Assembly (NCBI GenBank): GCA_031317595.1
Contig: JANCMB010000001.1
Location: 1,046,871 to 1,110,870, forward strand
Length of the DNA stretch: 64,000 nucleotides
Direction of reading: 5' to 3'
Origin: Glutamicibacter sp. PS
GTDB taxonomy: Bacteria > Actinomycetota > Actinomycetes > Actinomycetales > Micrococcaceae
The translations under genes were made by a program, and so were the position numbers. Numbering within the stretch: the stretch's first letter is position 1; each line of letters begins with the position of its first letter. This document shows positions 8,017 to 15,689 of this stretch, in pieces. Below the pieces are notes generated by a model. The model worked only from the letters and a program-made list of their open reading frames with translations. It had not been told where the DNA came from and made no database searches.

Positions 8017-9072
8017 TTAGGGCACCCGGGCGGTCCACTGTTCGGTGAGGAATTTGCTGGCCGCCAGTTCACGGGCTTCCTGCCGGGTCGCCTCGTCGAG
8101 GGTGGCCACGGTGGCCCCGGTGCGCTCTATGAAGGTGCGCACCATGGTGTCGATAATTTCGCTACGGCTGCGCTGAGTCTGGGATTTCAGCGGATCCACC
8201 CGCTTAACCGCCGAGGCAATGCCCTTATCGGATAGCTTCTCCCGACCGATGCGCAGAACCTGGGACATCTTCTGGGCGTCGATGTCGTAGCTCATCGTCA
8301 CGTGATGCAAAAGCCCACCGTTAGCCAATCGTTTCTGTGCCGCCCCACCGATCTTCCCTGCGTCGGTGGCGATATCGTTGAGCGGCTTGTAATGCGCGCT
8401 GATGCCCAATTCGGCCAAGGCTTGCATCACCCAAGCGTCAAGGTACGGATAGGAATCGGCAAAGCTCATGCCGTCGACCAAAGAATCCGGCGTATACAAC
8501 GCATAGGTGATGCAGTTACCGGCTTCCATAAACATGGCTCCGCCGCCGGAAATGCGCCGCAGTACGCGTAGCCCATGCGCATTGGCTTGTTCCATGTCGA
8601 CCTCGTTGGCCAGCGACTGGAAGGAGCCGATGATGACCGCGGACTGGTCCCAGTCCCAAAAGCGCAGCGTGGGCTTACGTTGTCCGGCCGCGACCTGCCG
8701 GGTGAGAATTTCATCGAGCGCTGGCTGTTCGGCAACCGGAATGATCTGCGGGGGCAGAACCTCCCAGTCGTGGTCGGTCCAGCTTGACGCATGCCCCAGG
8801 GCACGGCGGGTTACTCGGGCGATGGCCTCGGCGTCGAACCCGAACATCACCGCCCCTTCACGCAAGCCGGAGGTCACTGCCTCCCGAATGGCGGTGTGCG
8901 TAGCCGTGGTGGGCAGGCCCACCAATGCGCGGTTCAGATCATCCAGCGCCTCATCGGGCTCTAGGAAGAAGTCCCCGTTAACGGATGCGTGGGTAATGAT
9001 TCCCTGCTCGGAGACCAGATCCACGACCACCAGCTTGCCGCCAACGACCTTATATTCACCGTGATGCTGCAT
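8017..9072 (-). CDS. lipoate--protein ligase with N-terminal accessory domain
   Basis: This 351-residue protein should attach lipoate to E2 or H proteins by way of lipoyl-AMP. The catalytic domain (about 100-351) shows the lipoate-binding loop RRISGGGAMF (172-181) and GKIGGAAQKR with the adenylate lysine K240. Residues 1-90 (EYKVVGGKLVVVDL, then NGDFF) resemble the accessory domain that is C-terminal in E. coli LplA and a separate LplB subunit in Thermoplasma. Domain order is therefore permuted relative to LplA. The window ends in aceE, a component of one likely target complex. The start ATG at 9072 fixes the accessory domain at the very N-terminus. Function is by family; the exact acyl donor is not certain. 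Confidence 0.85.
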   Translation of the reverse strand: MQHHGEYKVVGGKLVVVDLVSEQGIITHASVNGDFFLEPDEALDDLNRALVGLPTTATHTAIREAVTSGLREGAVMFGFDAEAIARVTRRALGHASSWTDHDWEVLPPQIIPVAEQPALDEILTRQVAAGQRKPTLRFWDWDQSAVIIGSFQSLANEVDMEQANAHGLRVLRRISGGGAMFMEAGNCITYALYTPDSLVDGMSFADSYPYLDAWVMQALAELGISAHYKPLNDIATDAGKIGGAAQKRLANGGLLHHVTMSYDIDAQKMSQVLRIGREKLSDKGIASAVKRVDPLKSQTQRSRSEIIDTMVRTFIERTGATVATLDEATRQEARELAASKFLTEQWTARVP

Positions 9073-9110
9073 GACTCCATCCTAGTCCGGCGCGAGACGC
9101 GCATTAAAAT

Positions 9111-9148
9111 GCCATTGGCGCGCCCCGCGAACGGGACGCGCCAATGGC
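9111..9148. terminator. terminator hairpin after rpmE2
   Basis: Arms GCCATTGGCGCG (9111-9122) and CGCGCCAATGGC (9137-9148) form a 12-bp stem, with an inner CCC/GGG extension. It lies 25 bp beyond the L31 stop on the minus strand and is followed there by ATTTTAAT, which fits an intrinsic terminator. Confidence 0.75.
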
Positions 9149-9173
9149 GGTACAACTTGTGGGGACGAGAAGA

Positions 9174-9431
9174 CTACTTCTTGCCGCCGAAGCCCTTGAA
9201 GCGGGCGTTGAAGCGCTCAACACGACCGGCGGTGTCCATGATGCGCTGCTTACCGGTGTAGAACGGGTGCGATGCGGCCGAGATTTCGACGTCGATCACC
9301 GGGTAGGTGTTGCCGTCCTCCCACTCGATGGTCTTGTCGCTGGTAGCGGTCGAACGGGTCAGGATCTTCTCGCCGGAAGCGAGGTCATTGAAAACGACGA
9401 AGTCGTAATTCGGGTGGATATCAGCCTTCAT
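9174..9431 (-). CDS. rpmE2: 50S ribosomal protein L31 type B
   Basis: This 85-residue protein starts [14 protein letters not shown] and contains [20 protein letters not shown], the conserved core of L31. The four cysteines that bind zinc in L31 type A are all absent, so it is the zinc-independent type B paralog, which in many bacteria is induced when zinc is scarce. A typical Zur box was not seen upstream. The transcription unit appears monocistronic, with an extended -10 box about 110 bp upstream of the start and a hairpin after the stop. Confidence 0.95.
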   Translation of the reverse strand: MKADIHPNYDFVVFNDLASGEKILTRSTATSDKTIEWEDGNTYPVIDVEISAASHPFYTGKQRIMDTAGRVERFNARFKGFGGKK

Positions 9432-9540
9432 AGCCTTATGTCCTTAGGTGTCAGGCCCCTGGATTTTGCCAGTGGCCGCGTACTCGGAAAATGTTGCCGT
9501 GGCGCACAAAGGTCTCCCGCGCGCGACACAGACAGTCCAT

Positions 9541-9549
9541 ATTATCGCA
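9541..9549 (-). promoter_or_regulatory. extended -10 box upstream of rpmE2
   Basis: On the minus strand the sequence TGCGATAAT matches an extended -10 (TG-n-TATAAT with one change). It would start transcription near 9534 and give an unusually long 5' leader of about 100 nt for rpmE2. No clear -35 is seen, which is acceptable for extended -10 promoters. Confidence 0.45.
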
Positions 9550-9606
9550 TTGCGCCCGCCTCAGCGAACCGGAGCGTCCGCAAGGTCATGGTCACACGCA
9601 GGATTG

Positions 9607-10848
9607 TTAGATCGATACCCAGTCCCTGTCCGAGCGCCGGCGGATCAAATCCCCGGTGAGATCGTCGATGCGCGCGGCCCCCATCAGTTGCATGGTGACT
9701 TCGATCTCCTTCGCCAGAAGCTCGATGGCACGACTCACCCCTTCCTCGCCACCGGCCATCAGGCCATACAGGTAGGCGCGGCCGATCAGCACGAAGTCGG
9801 CGCCAGCACAGAGCGCAGCAACAATATCGGCCCCCGACATGATGCCCGAGTCCAAGATGAGCTCCATGTCTTGACCAACTTCTGCACGGACCTCACCGAG
9901 GGCTTCGAAGGCCACCGGCGCGCGATCCAGTTGACGACCCCCATGGTTGGAGACCACCAGGCCGTCGGCGCCGGCAGCCTGCGACTTAGCGGCGTCTTCG
10001 GCCGTGAGCACTCCCTTGACAAACAGTGTCCCGTCCCAAAGCTCCCGAATCCAGCGCAGGTCATCAAAATCCAGTGACGCATCGAACATGGAATTGATGA
10101 TGGTCGGAAGATCCTCCGCGGAGTCCGAAAGTGAAGCGAACTTCAACGAATCTGTGGTGAGGAAGTTGTACCACCATTCCGGACGATACGAAGCGTCAAG
10201 CACGGTCTTCAACGTCAGCTCGGGTGGGATCTTCATCCCGTTGCGCACGTCGCGCAAACGCTGGCCCGCCACAGGCGTATCGACGGTAACCAGAAGATTC
10301 GTGTATCCAGCGGCGGCCGCCCGTTCGACTAATGCCTTGGACTTGGCGCGGTCCTTCCAGAGATAAAGCTGAAACCACTTATCGCCTTGTGGGGCGGCCT
10401 CGGCGACCTCCTCAATGGAACGCGTTCCCATGGTCGACAAGCTGAAGGGAATCCCAGCCCGCTGCGCGGCACGTACGCCGCCAATCTCACCCTCCGCATG
10501 CATGAAACGGGTGAATCCCGTCGGGGCGATTCCAAAAGGTAGGTTGCTGCGCACGCCGGCAATGCTCGTGGACATATCCGAGTGAGCGGTCCCGTGCAGA
10601 ATCCGTGGCACCAATTCCACCGCGTCGAAGACCTGCCGCACTCGCTGCGCCGTGATTTCCCGGCCCGCAGCCCCGTCCACATAGTCAAAGGCGGCCTTAG
10701 GCGTGCGCCGCTTGGCGATGCGCCGCAAATCCCATAGATCGGCGGCCGCAGCCAGCCGTGCCGAACGTCGGTTCAGGGACGGTGTCTTAAACCTCATGAG
10801 TTTCAACAACTCGGGTACATCAGGCATCTGGCGCTTGAGGTGAGACAT
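9607..10848 (-). CDS. lldD: FMN-dependent alpha-hydroxy-acid dehydrogenase (L-lactate dehydrogenase type)
   Basis: This 413-residue TIM-barrel flavoenzyme oxidises an alpha-hydroxy acid, probably L-lactate, to the keto acid and passes electrons to the quinone pool. The catalytic histidine is H302 in SNHGGRQLD and an FMN-binding lysine is K278 in FVKGVL. ILDSGIMSGADIVAAL and VLIGRAYLYGL bind the FMN phosphate. The N-terminal segment LRRIAKRRTPKAAFDYVDG is typical of LldD/mandelate-type members. The ATG at 10848 follows an AAGGAG site. Upstream there is a gene-poor stretch with no lactate permease or regulator, so the substrate is not confirmed by context. Confidence 0.85.
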   Translation of the reverse strand: MSHLKRQMPDVPELLKLMRFKTPSLNRRSARLAAAADLWDLRRIAKRRTPKAAFDYVDGAAGREITAQRVRQVFDAVELVPRILHGTAHSDMSTSIAGVRSNLPFGIAPTGFTRFMHAEGEIGGVRAAQRAGIPFSLSTMGTRSIEEVAEAAPQGDKWFQLYLWKDRAKSKALVERAAAAGYTNLLVTVDTPVAGQRLRDVRNGMKIPPELTLKTVLDASYRPEWWYNFLTTDSLKFASLSDSAEDLPTIINSMFDASLDFDDLRWIRELWDGTLFVKGVLTAEDAAKSQAAGADGLVVSNHGGRQLDRAPVAFEALGEVRAEVGQDMELILDSGIMSGADIVAALCAGADFVLIGRAYLYGLMAGGEEGVSRAIELLAKEIEVTMQLMGAARIDDLTGDLIRRRSDRDWVSI

Positions 10849-11450
10849 GCTCGCTCCTTATTTCATAATCGCTCGCGACCAACCCATGCTTCCCTTGAGG
10901 TCAGTATGCGTAGGTCTCGAGGAATTAGCCCGTAAACTAGTCCGCCCAAAACCGCATGCCACTCGCCGCGTCGGATCGCTGCCGGCCTCACACAAGTCAG
11001 ATGGCCGCATGCTTCCGATGTTACCGAACCTTGTAGTGAGAAGAGGGCTTGCGACAACCGATTCGCTTCGCCCTCTCGCGAACGTCAACGGACGCGAGTG
11101 CCCGACTTTAGTTGGTTCGACGCTCAGAAACATGAGCCTGACTGAAAAATCACAACCCCGGTATCACCTGCCCATAGTCCGAGAAGAACGGCTTCTTCGA
11201 CCCACGTGACTCCTATCGGCAAGGAGAGATCAAACCGATCGTTGAAATGTTCGCCGAATCAACATTTCGTGCCTCCGAGAACGGACGGCAATTAACCTCT
11301 GACATTCGAACGAGCAGCGAGAAGTCTGCGCAGAGGTCCCAAAAACGCCAAATGTAGGAATGGAACAAACCTTCGGCATCGTCATCCGCGAGCCGCTGGA
11401 CAGTCATCGCCCGTCGAGCTTGCGAAAGGGCCAGATGCTAATCTCAGGAC
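10849..11450. other. gene-poor stretch, no supported gene
   Basis: About 600 bp between lldD and the hypothetical gene at 11526. Open frames exist on both strands (10847-11209 plus, 10858-11133 minus), but their products are Arg/Ser/Thr rich without any domain pattern, and neither has a good ribosome site. Base composition is less GC-rich than in the flanking genes. It looks like a decayed gene or an old rearrangement scar. Nothing regulatory beyond the lldD ribosome site could be identified. Confidence 0.5.
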
Positions 11451-11525
11451 ATTGATGCCGCCGTTCCCTCGTATCTGACAGGCAATGCGACCGCTCGCGC
11501 GGCCGATTATGGCCGACGTATTCAG

Positions 11526-11978
11526 TTGCATTCGGCCACGGGCGGACGCCTCTTCCGCATCAGCTACAGCGGCACCATCTGGCGGGACGTAATCGTCGGC
11601 GAGCAGTCCCCCGCGCTGGTCCTGACCCACGCCATCGACACCGGCGAAACCCTCACGATCTTCGATGAGGGAGGCCATGGGTACGACACCATGTTCGTGG
11701 ATATTTTCGATCCAGGCGTACTCGACAGCCGGACTGCCCGGCATCCGCTGGTGATCGACGCCGAGGACTGCTTCGAAATCGAGCTCGAGCTTTTCGACAA
11801 CGTCGACTGGGATGAGGAAGAGCAGAGCCTGCTCGACCAGCAGGGTGAACTTCGCCTGCAGAGTGGCGAACTAATCGACTCGGCCCGGCTCCGCGCTGAC
11901 GGGTTCGACGCCATCGGGATCACCGTCATCAGTCGCGACGGAACACGCCATGAAATTGTCAGCGAGGAACTCGGGTAG
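11526..11978 (+). CDS. hypothetical acidic protein, start uncertain
   Basis: The frame from TTG 11526 gives 150 residues of unrecognised sequence, rich in Asp and Glu and apparently soluble, with a beta-rich start (GGRLFRISYSGTIWRDVIVG). The same frame stays open 84 bp further upstream, to a stop at 11439, and that part also reads like protein (IDAAVPSYLTGNATARAADYG). It contains no ATG, GTG or TTG, only ATT at 11451. Either TTG 11526 is used or the gene has lost its original 5' end to the scar upstream. No ribosome site supports the TTG. It is convergent with the SpoU gene. Confidence 0.5.
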   Translation: MHSATGGRLFRISYSGTIWRDVIVGEQSPALVLTHAIDTGETLTIFDEGGHGYDTMFVDIFDPGVLDSRTARHPLVIDAEDCFEIELELFDNVDWDEEEQSLLDQQGELRLQSGELIDSARLRADGFDAIGITVISRDGTRHEIVSEELG

Positions 11979-12057
11979 GCAACTTATCCGGCGCGGCCAA
12001 AGCACTAGCATTGTGTCGCGATGTCGATCTCAGATATACCCATCGGCGCACCTGACG

Positions 12058-12909
12058 TCAGCGAGGACTGGAACAGAGGTGCCAGAAGGCGATGGCGCTG
12101 GCAGCGCCCACATTGAGCGAAGACACCTCTCGGTGCATCGGAATCATCACAGTGTCGTCGACGCGTTCCAGGGTTTCGGCGCGCACACCGCGCCCCTCGT
12201 TGCCTAAGATCATCGCGACCTTATCCCCCGCGGCAATCTCGAGCCGATCCAGTGGGATCGCATCCTCGGTCAGCTCCATGGCCAGGGTGCGGAAACCGTG
12301 ACGCGCTAAAATCTCCAGTCCATCCGGCCAACTATCTAAGCGCACCCATGGGAGATCGAAGACGGTGCCCATCGAAACGCGGGCGCTACGCCGGTACCAA
12401 GGATCCACGCACTTAGGCGTCAAAAGCACCGCGTCGACTCCAAGACCAGTAGCCGAACGCAGGATGGCGCCAAGATTGGTGTGGTCTGCGATATCTTCCA
12501 GCACCGCCACCCGCGAGCTGGCCTGCAGCACCTGACCCACATCGAGTGGCTCGGGGCGGTTCATCGAGGCCATCGCCCCACGGTGCAAGTGGAAGCCGAC
12601 CAGATCTTCAAGCTGACGGTCATCGCCGACAAAGATCGGAACCTCGGGGTACCGCGCGAACTCCTCGGTGAGTTGATCGAGATACTTTTCGGCCAGCAGA
12701 AAGCTACGCGGTACGTGCCCGGCGTTCAGTGCACGCCGGACCACCATGGTGCTCTCGGCAATATAGAGGCCGTTTTCCACATCGGTACGCATACGAAGAT
12801 GGGCCTCGGACAAGCGCAGATATTCGTCGAGACGTGGATCCTCGAGGTCCGCAACGTTGAAGATGCGTCCCGGATTAACTACCGAAGAGGCTGACTCAGC
12901 CACCGGCAA
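12058..12909 (-). CDS. SpoU-type RNA 2'-O-methyltransferase
   Basis: This 283-residue SPOUT methyltransferase should methylate a ribose in rRNA or tRNA using SAM. The three motifs are DHTNLGAILRSATG, ILGNEGRGV and MIPMHREVSSLNVGAASAIA, which form the trefoil-knot SAM site. The N-terminal 100 residues are the substrate-binding domain with NGLYIAEST. The target base cannot be told from sequence. It overlaps the upstream TauE gene by 14 bp, so the two are translated from one message. Confidence 0.9.
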   Translation of the reverse strand: MPVAESASSVVNPGRIFNVADLEDPRLDEYLRLSEAHLRMRTDVENGLYIAESTMVVRRALNAGHVPRSFLLAEKYLDQLTEEFARYPEVPIFVGDDRQLEDLVGFHLHRGAMASMNRPEPLDVGQVLQASSRVAVLEDIADHTNLGAILRSATGLGVDAVLLTPKCVDPWYRRSARVSMGTVFDLPWVRLDSWPDGLEILARHGFRTLAMELTEDAIPLDRLEIAAGDKVAMILGNEGRGVRAETLERVDDTVMIPMHREVSSLNVGAASAIAFWHLCSSPR

Positions 12910-13702
12910 CCAGCTTGTAGACCATATTCGTCAGAGCGATCAGGCCAAGGAGCACAATCACCGCACGCAACCATCCGGGCGAGAGCTTGCGTCCGATCTT
13001 CGCCCCGACGAGGCCACCAATCAGTGAACCCACCGCAATAAGTAGCACGATCACCCAGTGGATTCGTTCGGGCGCCACCACTAGGTAGATCACCGCGGCC
13101 ACAAGGTTGACGATCAGGGAAAGGATCACCTTGATGGCGTTGGACTGCTGCAGGGAGGCCTGCAGGAACACTCCAAACACGGCCATGAGCAGCACGCCCT
13201 GGGCAGCGGTGAAATAGCCACCGTAGATACCGATGAGGAACACCAGCACATAGAGGATCGGCGGGATGGGAGCCTGGTCTGCGGCGTCGGGGTCGGGGCT
13301 ATTGGCCGCCTGCCGGGTCTTTGCCCATGCGGCAAGCCGTGGCTGGAAAATGACCAGAACCAAGGCGAGCACCAGCAGGATCGGTGCCACCACACCGAAG
13401 ACGGATTCGGGGAGGTTCAGTAGCAGGAGCGAACCGATCAGACCACCGATCAGGGAGACCGGGACGAGTTTCAGCAGCGTACCGCGCACCGAGGCGGCTT
13501 CGCGCCGGTATCCCCAAGCCCCGGAAAAGCCGCCGGCCACCAAACCCATCGCGTTGGAGACCACGGCGTTGACCGGGGCAATCCCTAAGGCAACCAAAAT
13601 GGGGAAGGTAACGAGTGTTCCGGAACCCACCACCGTATTGATGGTGCCGGCCCAGAGGCCGCCGAGGAATACCAGCGCTTCACGCCAAAAATCTAAAGCC
13701 AC
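12896..13702 (-). CDS. TauE/SafE-type sulfite/sulfonate exporter
   Basis: This 268-residue integral membrane protein has about eight hydrophobic segments and the paired small-residue-rich motifs of the family, including GTINTVVGSGTLVTFP near the N-terminus and GIYGGYFTAAQGVLL in the second half. The family moves sulfite, sulfoacetate or other anions across the cytoplasmic membrane; the substrate here is unknown. The start is GTG at 13702. It lies 17 bp downstream of the ABC ATPase stop and overlaps the SpoU gene, forming a three-gene series without an obvious shared function. Confidence 0.85.
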   Translation of the reverse strand: MALDFWREALVFLGGLWAGTINTVVGSGTLVTFPILVALGIAPVNAVVSNAMGLVAGGFSGAWGYRREAASVRGTLLKLVPVSLIGGLIGSLLLLNLPESVFGVVAPILLVLALVLVIFQPRLAAWAKTRQAANSPDPDAADQAPIPPILYVLVFLIGIYGGYFTAAQGVLLMAVFGVFLQASLQQSNAIKVILSLIVNLVAAVIYLVVAPERIHWVIVLLIAVGSLIGGLVGAKIGRKLSPGWLRAVIVLLGLIALTNMVYKLVAGG

Positions 13703-13719
13703 GTAGCTACGACTCTTTT

Positions 13720-14505
13720 CTAGTGTCGGGCGAAGGCCGAGTACCGACCGTTGTCAACGCGGAGCGCTAGATCCAAGTCGTAGGTCTTCCGCAGGTTCTC
13801 TTCGGTCAGCGTGGCGCCGATTTCGCCGGCGGCCGTGATCTTGCCCCCGTTGAGCATCAGAACGTGGGTAAACCCAGCAGGAATTTCCTCGAGGTGGTGG
13901 GTGACCAAAATCAGCGCCGGGGCGAATTCATCCTGCGCGAAGGTGCCCAACTGGCGCACGAGGTTCTCGCGGCCGGCGAGGTCCAAACCTGCGGCAGGTT
14001 CGTCCAGGATTAAAAGTTCCGGGTCGGTCATCAAGGCACGTGCGATCAGCACACGCTTGCGCTCACCCTCGGACAACTTGCCGAAGGGCTGGTTGAGGAA
14101 GGTAGACATCCCCCACTCGTGGAGCAGCGCAAAGGCGCGACGCTCATCTGGCTTCTCATAGAGCTCGCGCCACCGGCCGGTGTAGCCGTAGGCCGCGGTG
14201 AGCACCACGTTGAGCGCGGTTTCATGAGCCGGGATCTGCGCGGCGATCAGGGAAGAGCTCAGACCGATCATCGGACGTAGCTCGAAGACGTCCACTCGGC
14301 CGAGCTGTTCGCCGAGGATTCCCGCACTACCGCGGGTGGGATGCATGCGGGCGGCTGCGATGTTCATCAGGGTCGACTTGCCGGCTCCGTTCGGGCCCAG
14401 CACGATCCAGCGTTCGCCTTCTTGTACCTGCCACGAAATGTCGCTCAGCAGGTCCTTATTGGCGCGCACCACAGACACGTCGTTGAAATCTAGCACTTCG
14501 CTCAT
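13720..14505 (-). CDS. ABC transporter ATP-binding protein (stand-alone)
   Basis: This 261-residue ATPase has Walker A GPNGAGKSTL, signature LSEGERKRVLIARAL, Walker B LLILDEPAAGLD and a switch histidine in LVTHHLEEI. No permease or substrate-binding gene is adjacent, so the partner is unknown; such single ATPases in this group resemble YlmA/ModF-type proteins. I start it at ATG 14505 (MSEVLDFNDV) rather than at 14535, because a TAGGGT -10 box ends 7 nt upstream on the minus strand and no ribosome site serves the longer form. Confidence 0.85.
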   Translation of the reverse strand: MSEVLDFNDVSVVRANKDLLSDISWQVQEGERWIVLGPNGAGKSTLMNIAAARMHPTRGSAGILGEQLGRVDVFELRPMIGLSSSLIAAQIPAHETALNVVLTAAYGYTGRWRELYEKPDERRAFALLHEWGMSTFLNQPFGKLSEGERKRVLIARALMTDPELLILDEPAAGLDLAGRENLVRQLGTFAQDEFAPALILVTHHLEEIPAGFTHVLMLNGGKITAAGEIGATLTEENLRKTYDLDLALRVDNGRYSAFARH

Positions 14506-14512
14506 GGATAAA

Positions 14513-14518
14513 ACCCTA
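14513..14518 (-). promoter_or_regulatory. -10 box for the ABC ATPase, predicted leaderless
   Basis: TAGGGT on the minus strand is followed by 7 nt and then ATG 14505. This spacing predicts transcription starting at or next to the ATG and supports the shorter start. Confidence 0.45.
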
Positions 14519-14617
14519 GTGTTTGCGTCGCGCAATCACTAAATTACGGGTCGGTGAGCTTCGACTAACACCGTCATGGTTTGGTGCTTTGACCACAGCT
14601 TCACCGAAAATGGTCTT

Positions 14618-15547
14618 ATGCATCCCACTTTGGCCCTCGTTTCGCGTCCCGACGTTTCCGCTGATGACTTCACCCACTTGCTGTCGCAGCTGCTACCGCA
14701 TCTCTCGCCAGTAGACCCCGGCACCGTACGGCGTGCAGTGAGCCAGAAGCGTCAGGTGGCCAAGGTTCAGTTGCCTGATGAATCCACCGGCCAGCTACGT
14801 GCGGACGTGCTGAACCTAGTGGAGGGGCTGGATCTGCCCGCCGCCGATAAGTTATGTGTAGCCGTCGTGCCCGCCGAACTGGCCGCGGCCGAACGGCTGC
14901 TGTTGATCATGGACGTGGATTCCACCCTGATCCGCCAGGAGGTCATCGAGCTTCTGGCCGCACATGCCGGTCGCGAAGCCGAAGTCGCCGCCGTCACCGA
15001 GGCGGCAATGCGTGGCGAGTTGGATTTCGCCCAGTCGTTGATTCAACGTGTGTCGACGCTAAAGGGACTTCCCGAGCAGGTGCTGGCAGAGGTGATCGAG
15101 CGTATCGAGTTCTCCGCCGGAGCCGAGGCGCTGGTGCGCCGCATGCATGCCGCGGGGCATGTGGTCGCGGTAGTTTCCGGAGGTTTCCAGCAGATCCTCG
15201 ATCCACTGGCAACGGAGTTGGGTCTTGACCATGCACTGGCCAACACCTTGGGTATCACCGATGGAATCTTGGATGGCACGGTGCATGGGGACATCGTCGA
15301 TCGCGCCACCAAGGAGCGCATGTTGCGTAGCTGGGCCGCGGAACACCAGATTCCGCTCGGCGCAACCATCGCCGCCGGTGATGGTGCCAATGATCTGGAC
15401 ATGGTCTGCGCCGCCGGACTCGGCGTCGCCTTCAATGCCAAACCGGCACTGCGCGAACGGGCATCGGTTGCCATCGATTTCGGCGAACTGGACGTGATCG
15501 CCGATCTGGTTTTGCAGGACCTCGCCGAGCTCAAATCCAACAACTAG
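14618..15547 (+). CDS. serB: phosphoserine phosphatase
   Basis: SerB removes phosphate from O-phosphoserine in the last step of serine synthesis. From ATG 14618 the protein has 309 residues. The HAD nucleophile motif is DVDSTLIRQE (D99 nucleophile), followed by VVSGGF (motif II) and AAGDGANDLDM (motif IV). The N-terminal 85 residues form a regulatory ACT-like region found in actinobacterial SerB. An upstream in-frame GTG at 14576 would add 14 unlikely residues; the ATG before HPTLALVS fits the family. Serine also feeds the cysE-cysK pathway found at 48.3-50 kb. Confidence 0.92.
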   Translation: MHPTLALVSRPDVSADDFTHLLSQLLPHLSPVDPGTVRRAVSQKRQVAKVQLPDESTGQLRADVLNLVEGLDLPAADKLCVAVVPAELAAAERLLLIMDVDSTLIRQEVIELLAAHAGREAEVAAVTEAAMRGELDFAQSLIQRVSTLKGLPEQVLAEVIERIEFSAGAEALVRRMHAAGHVVAVVSGGFQQILDPLATELGLDHALANTLGITDGILDGTVHGDIVDRATKERMLRSWAAEHQIPLGATIAAGDGANDLDMVCAAGLGVAFNAKPALRERASVAIDFGELDVIADLVLQDLAELKSNN

Positions 15548-15586
15548 ATAACGATTTGGGCCATTCGTCGGGCATTTCACAGCGGA

Positions 15587-15609
15587 TGCGTTGATCAACG
15601 CACTAGTAT
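15587..15609 (+). promoter_or_regulatory. 16-bp palindrome next to the VanW gene -10 box
   Basis: TGCGTTGATCAACGCA (15587-15602) is a perfect 16-bp palindrome. One base later comes TAGTAT (15604-15609), a good -10 box, so the palindrome occupies the place of the promoter spacer. Its zero-length loop argues for a protein-binding operator, not an RNA hairpin. A short stem (GGTC-TGTG-ACCG) lies in the predicted leader near 15631. Confidence 0.55.
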
Positions 15610-15689
15610 TTCTAGGGGGTTTAGCTCCGGCGGTCTGTGACCGTTGAGCCCACCCCACCCCTAACCGTTGTCGAAAGAGCTCACCCACC

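Noticed and set aside
9432..9606. Zur box sought upstream of the zinc-free L31 gene
   Set aside because: No TGAAAA-type inverted repeat was found; only an extended -10 box.
10847..11209. Plus-strand 120-codon frame after lldD
   Set aside because: Begins inside the lldD start region, no ribosome site, Arg/Pro/Leu rich with no secondary-structure pattern.
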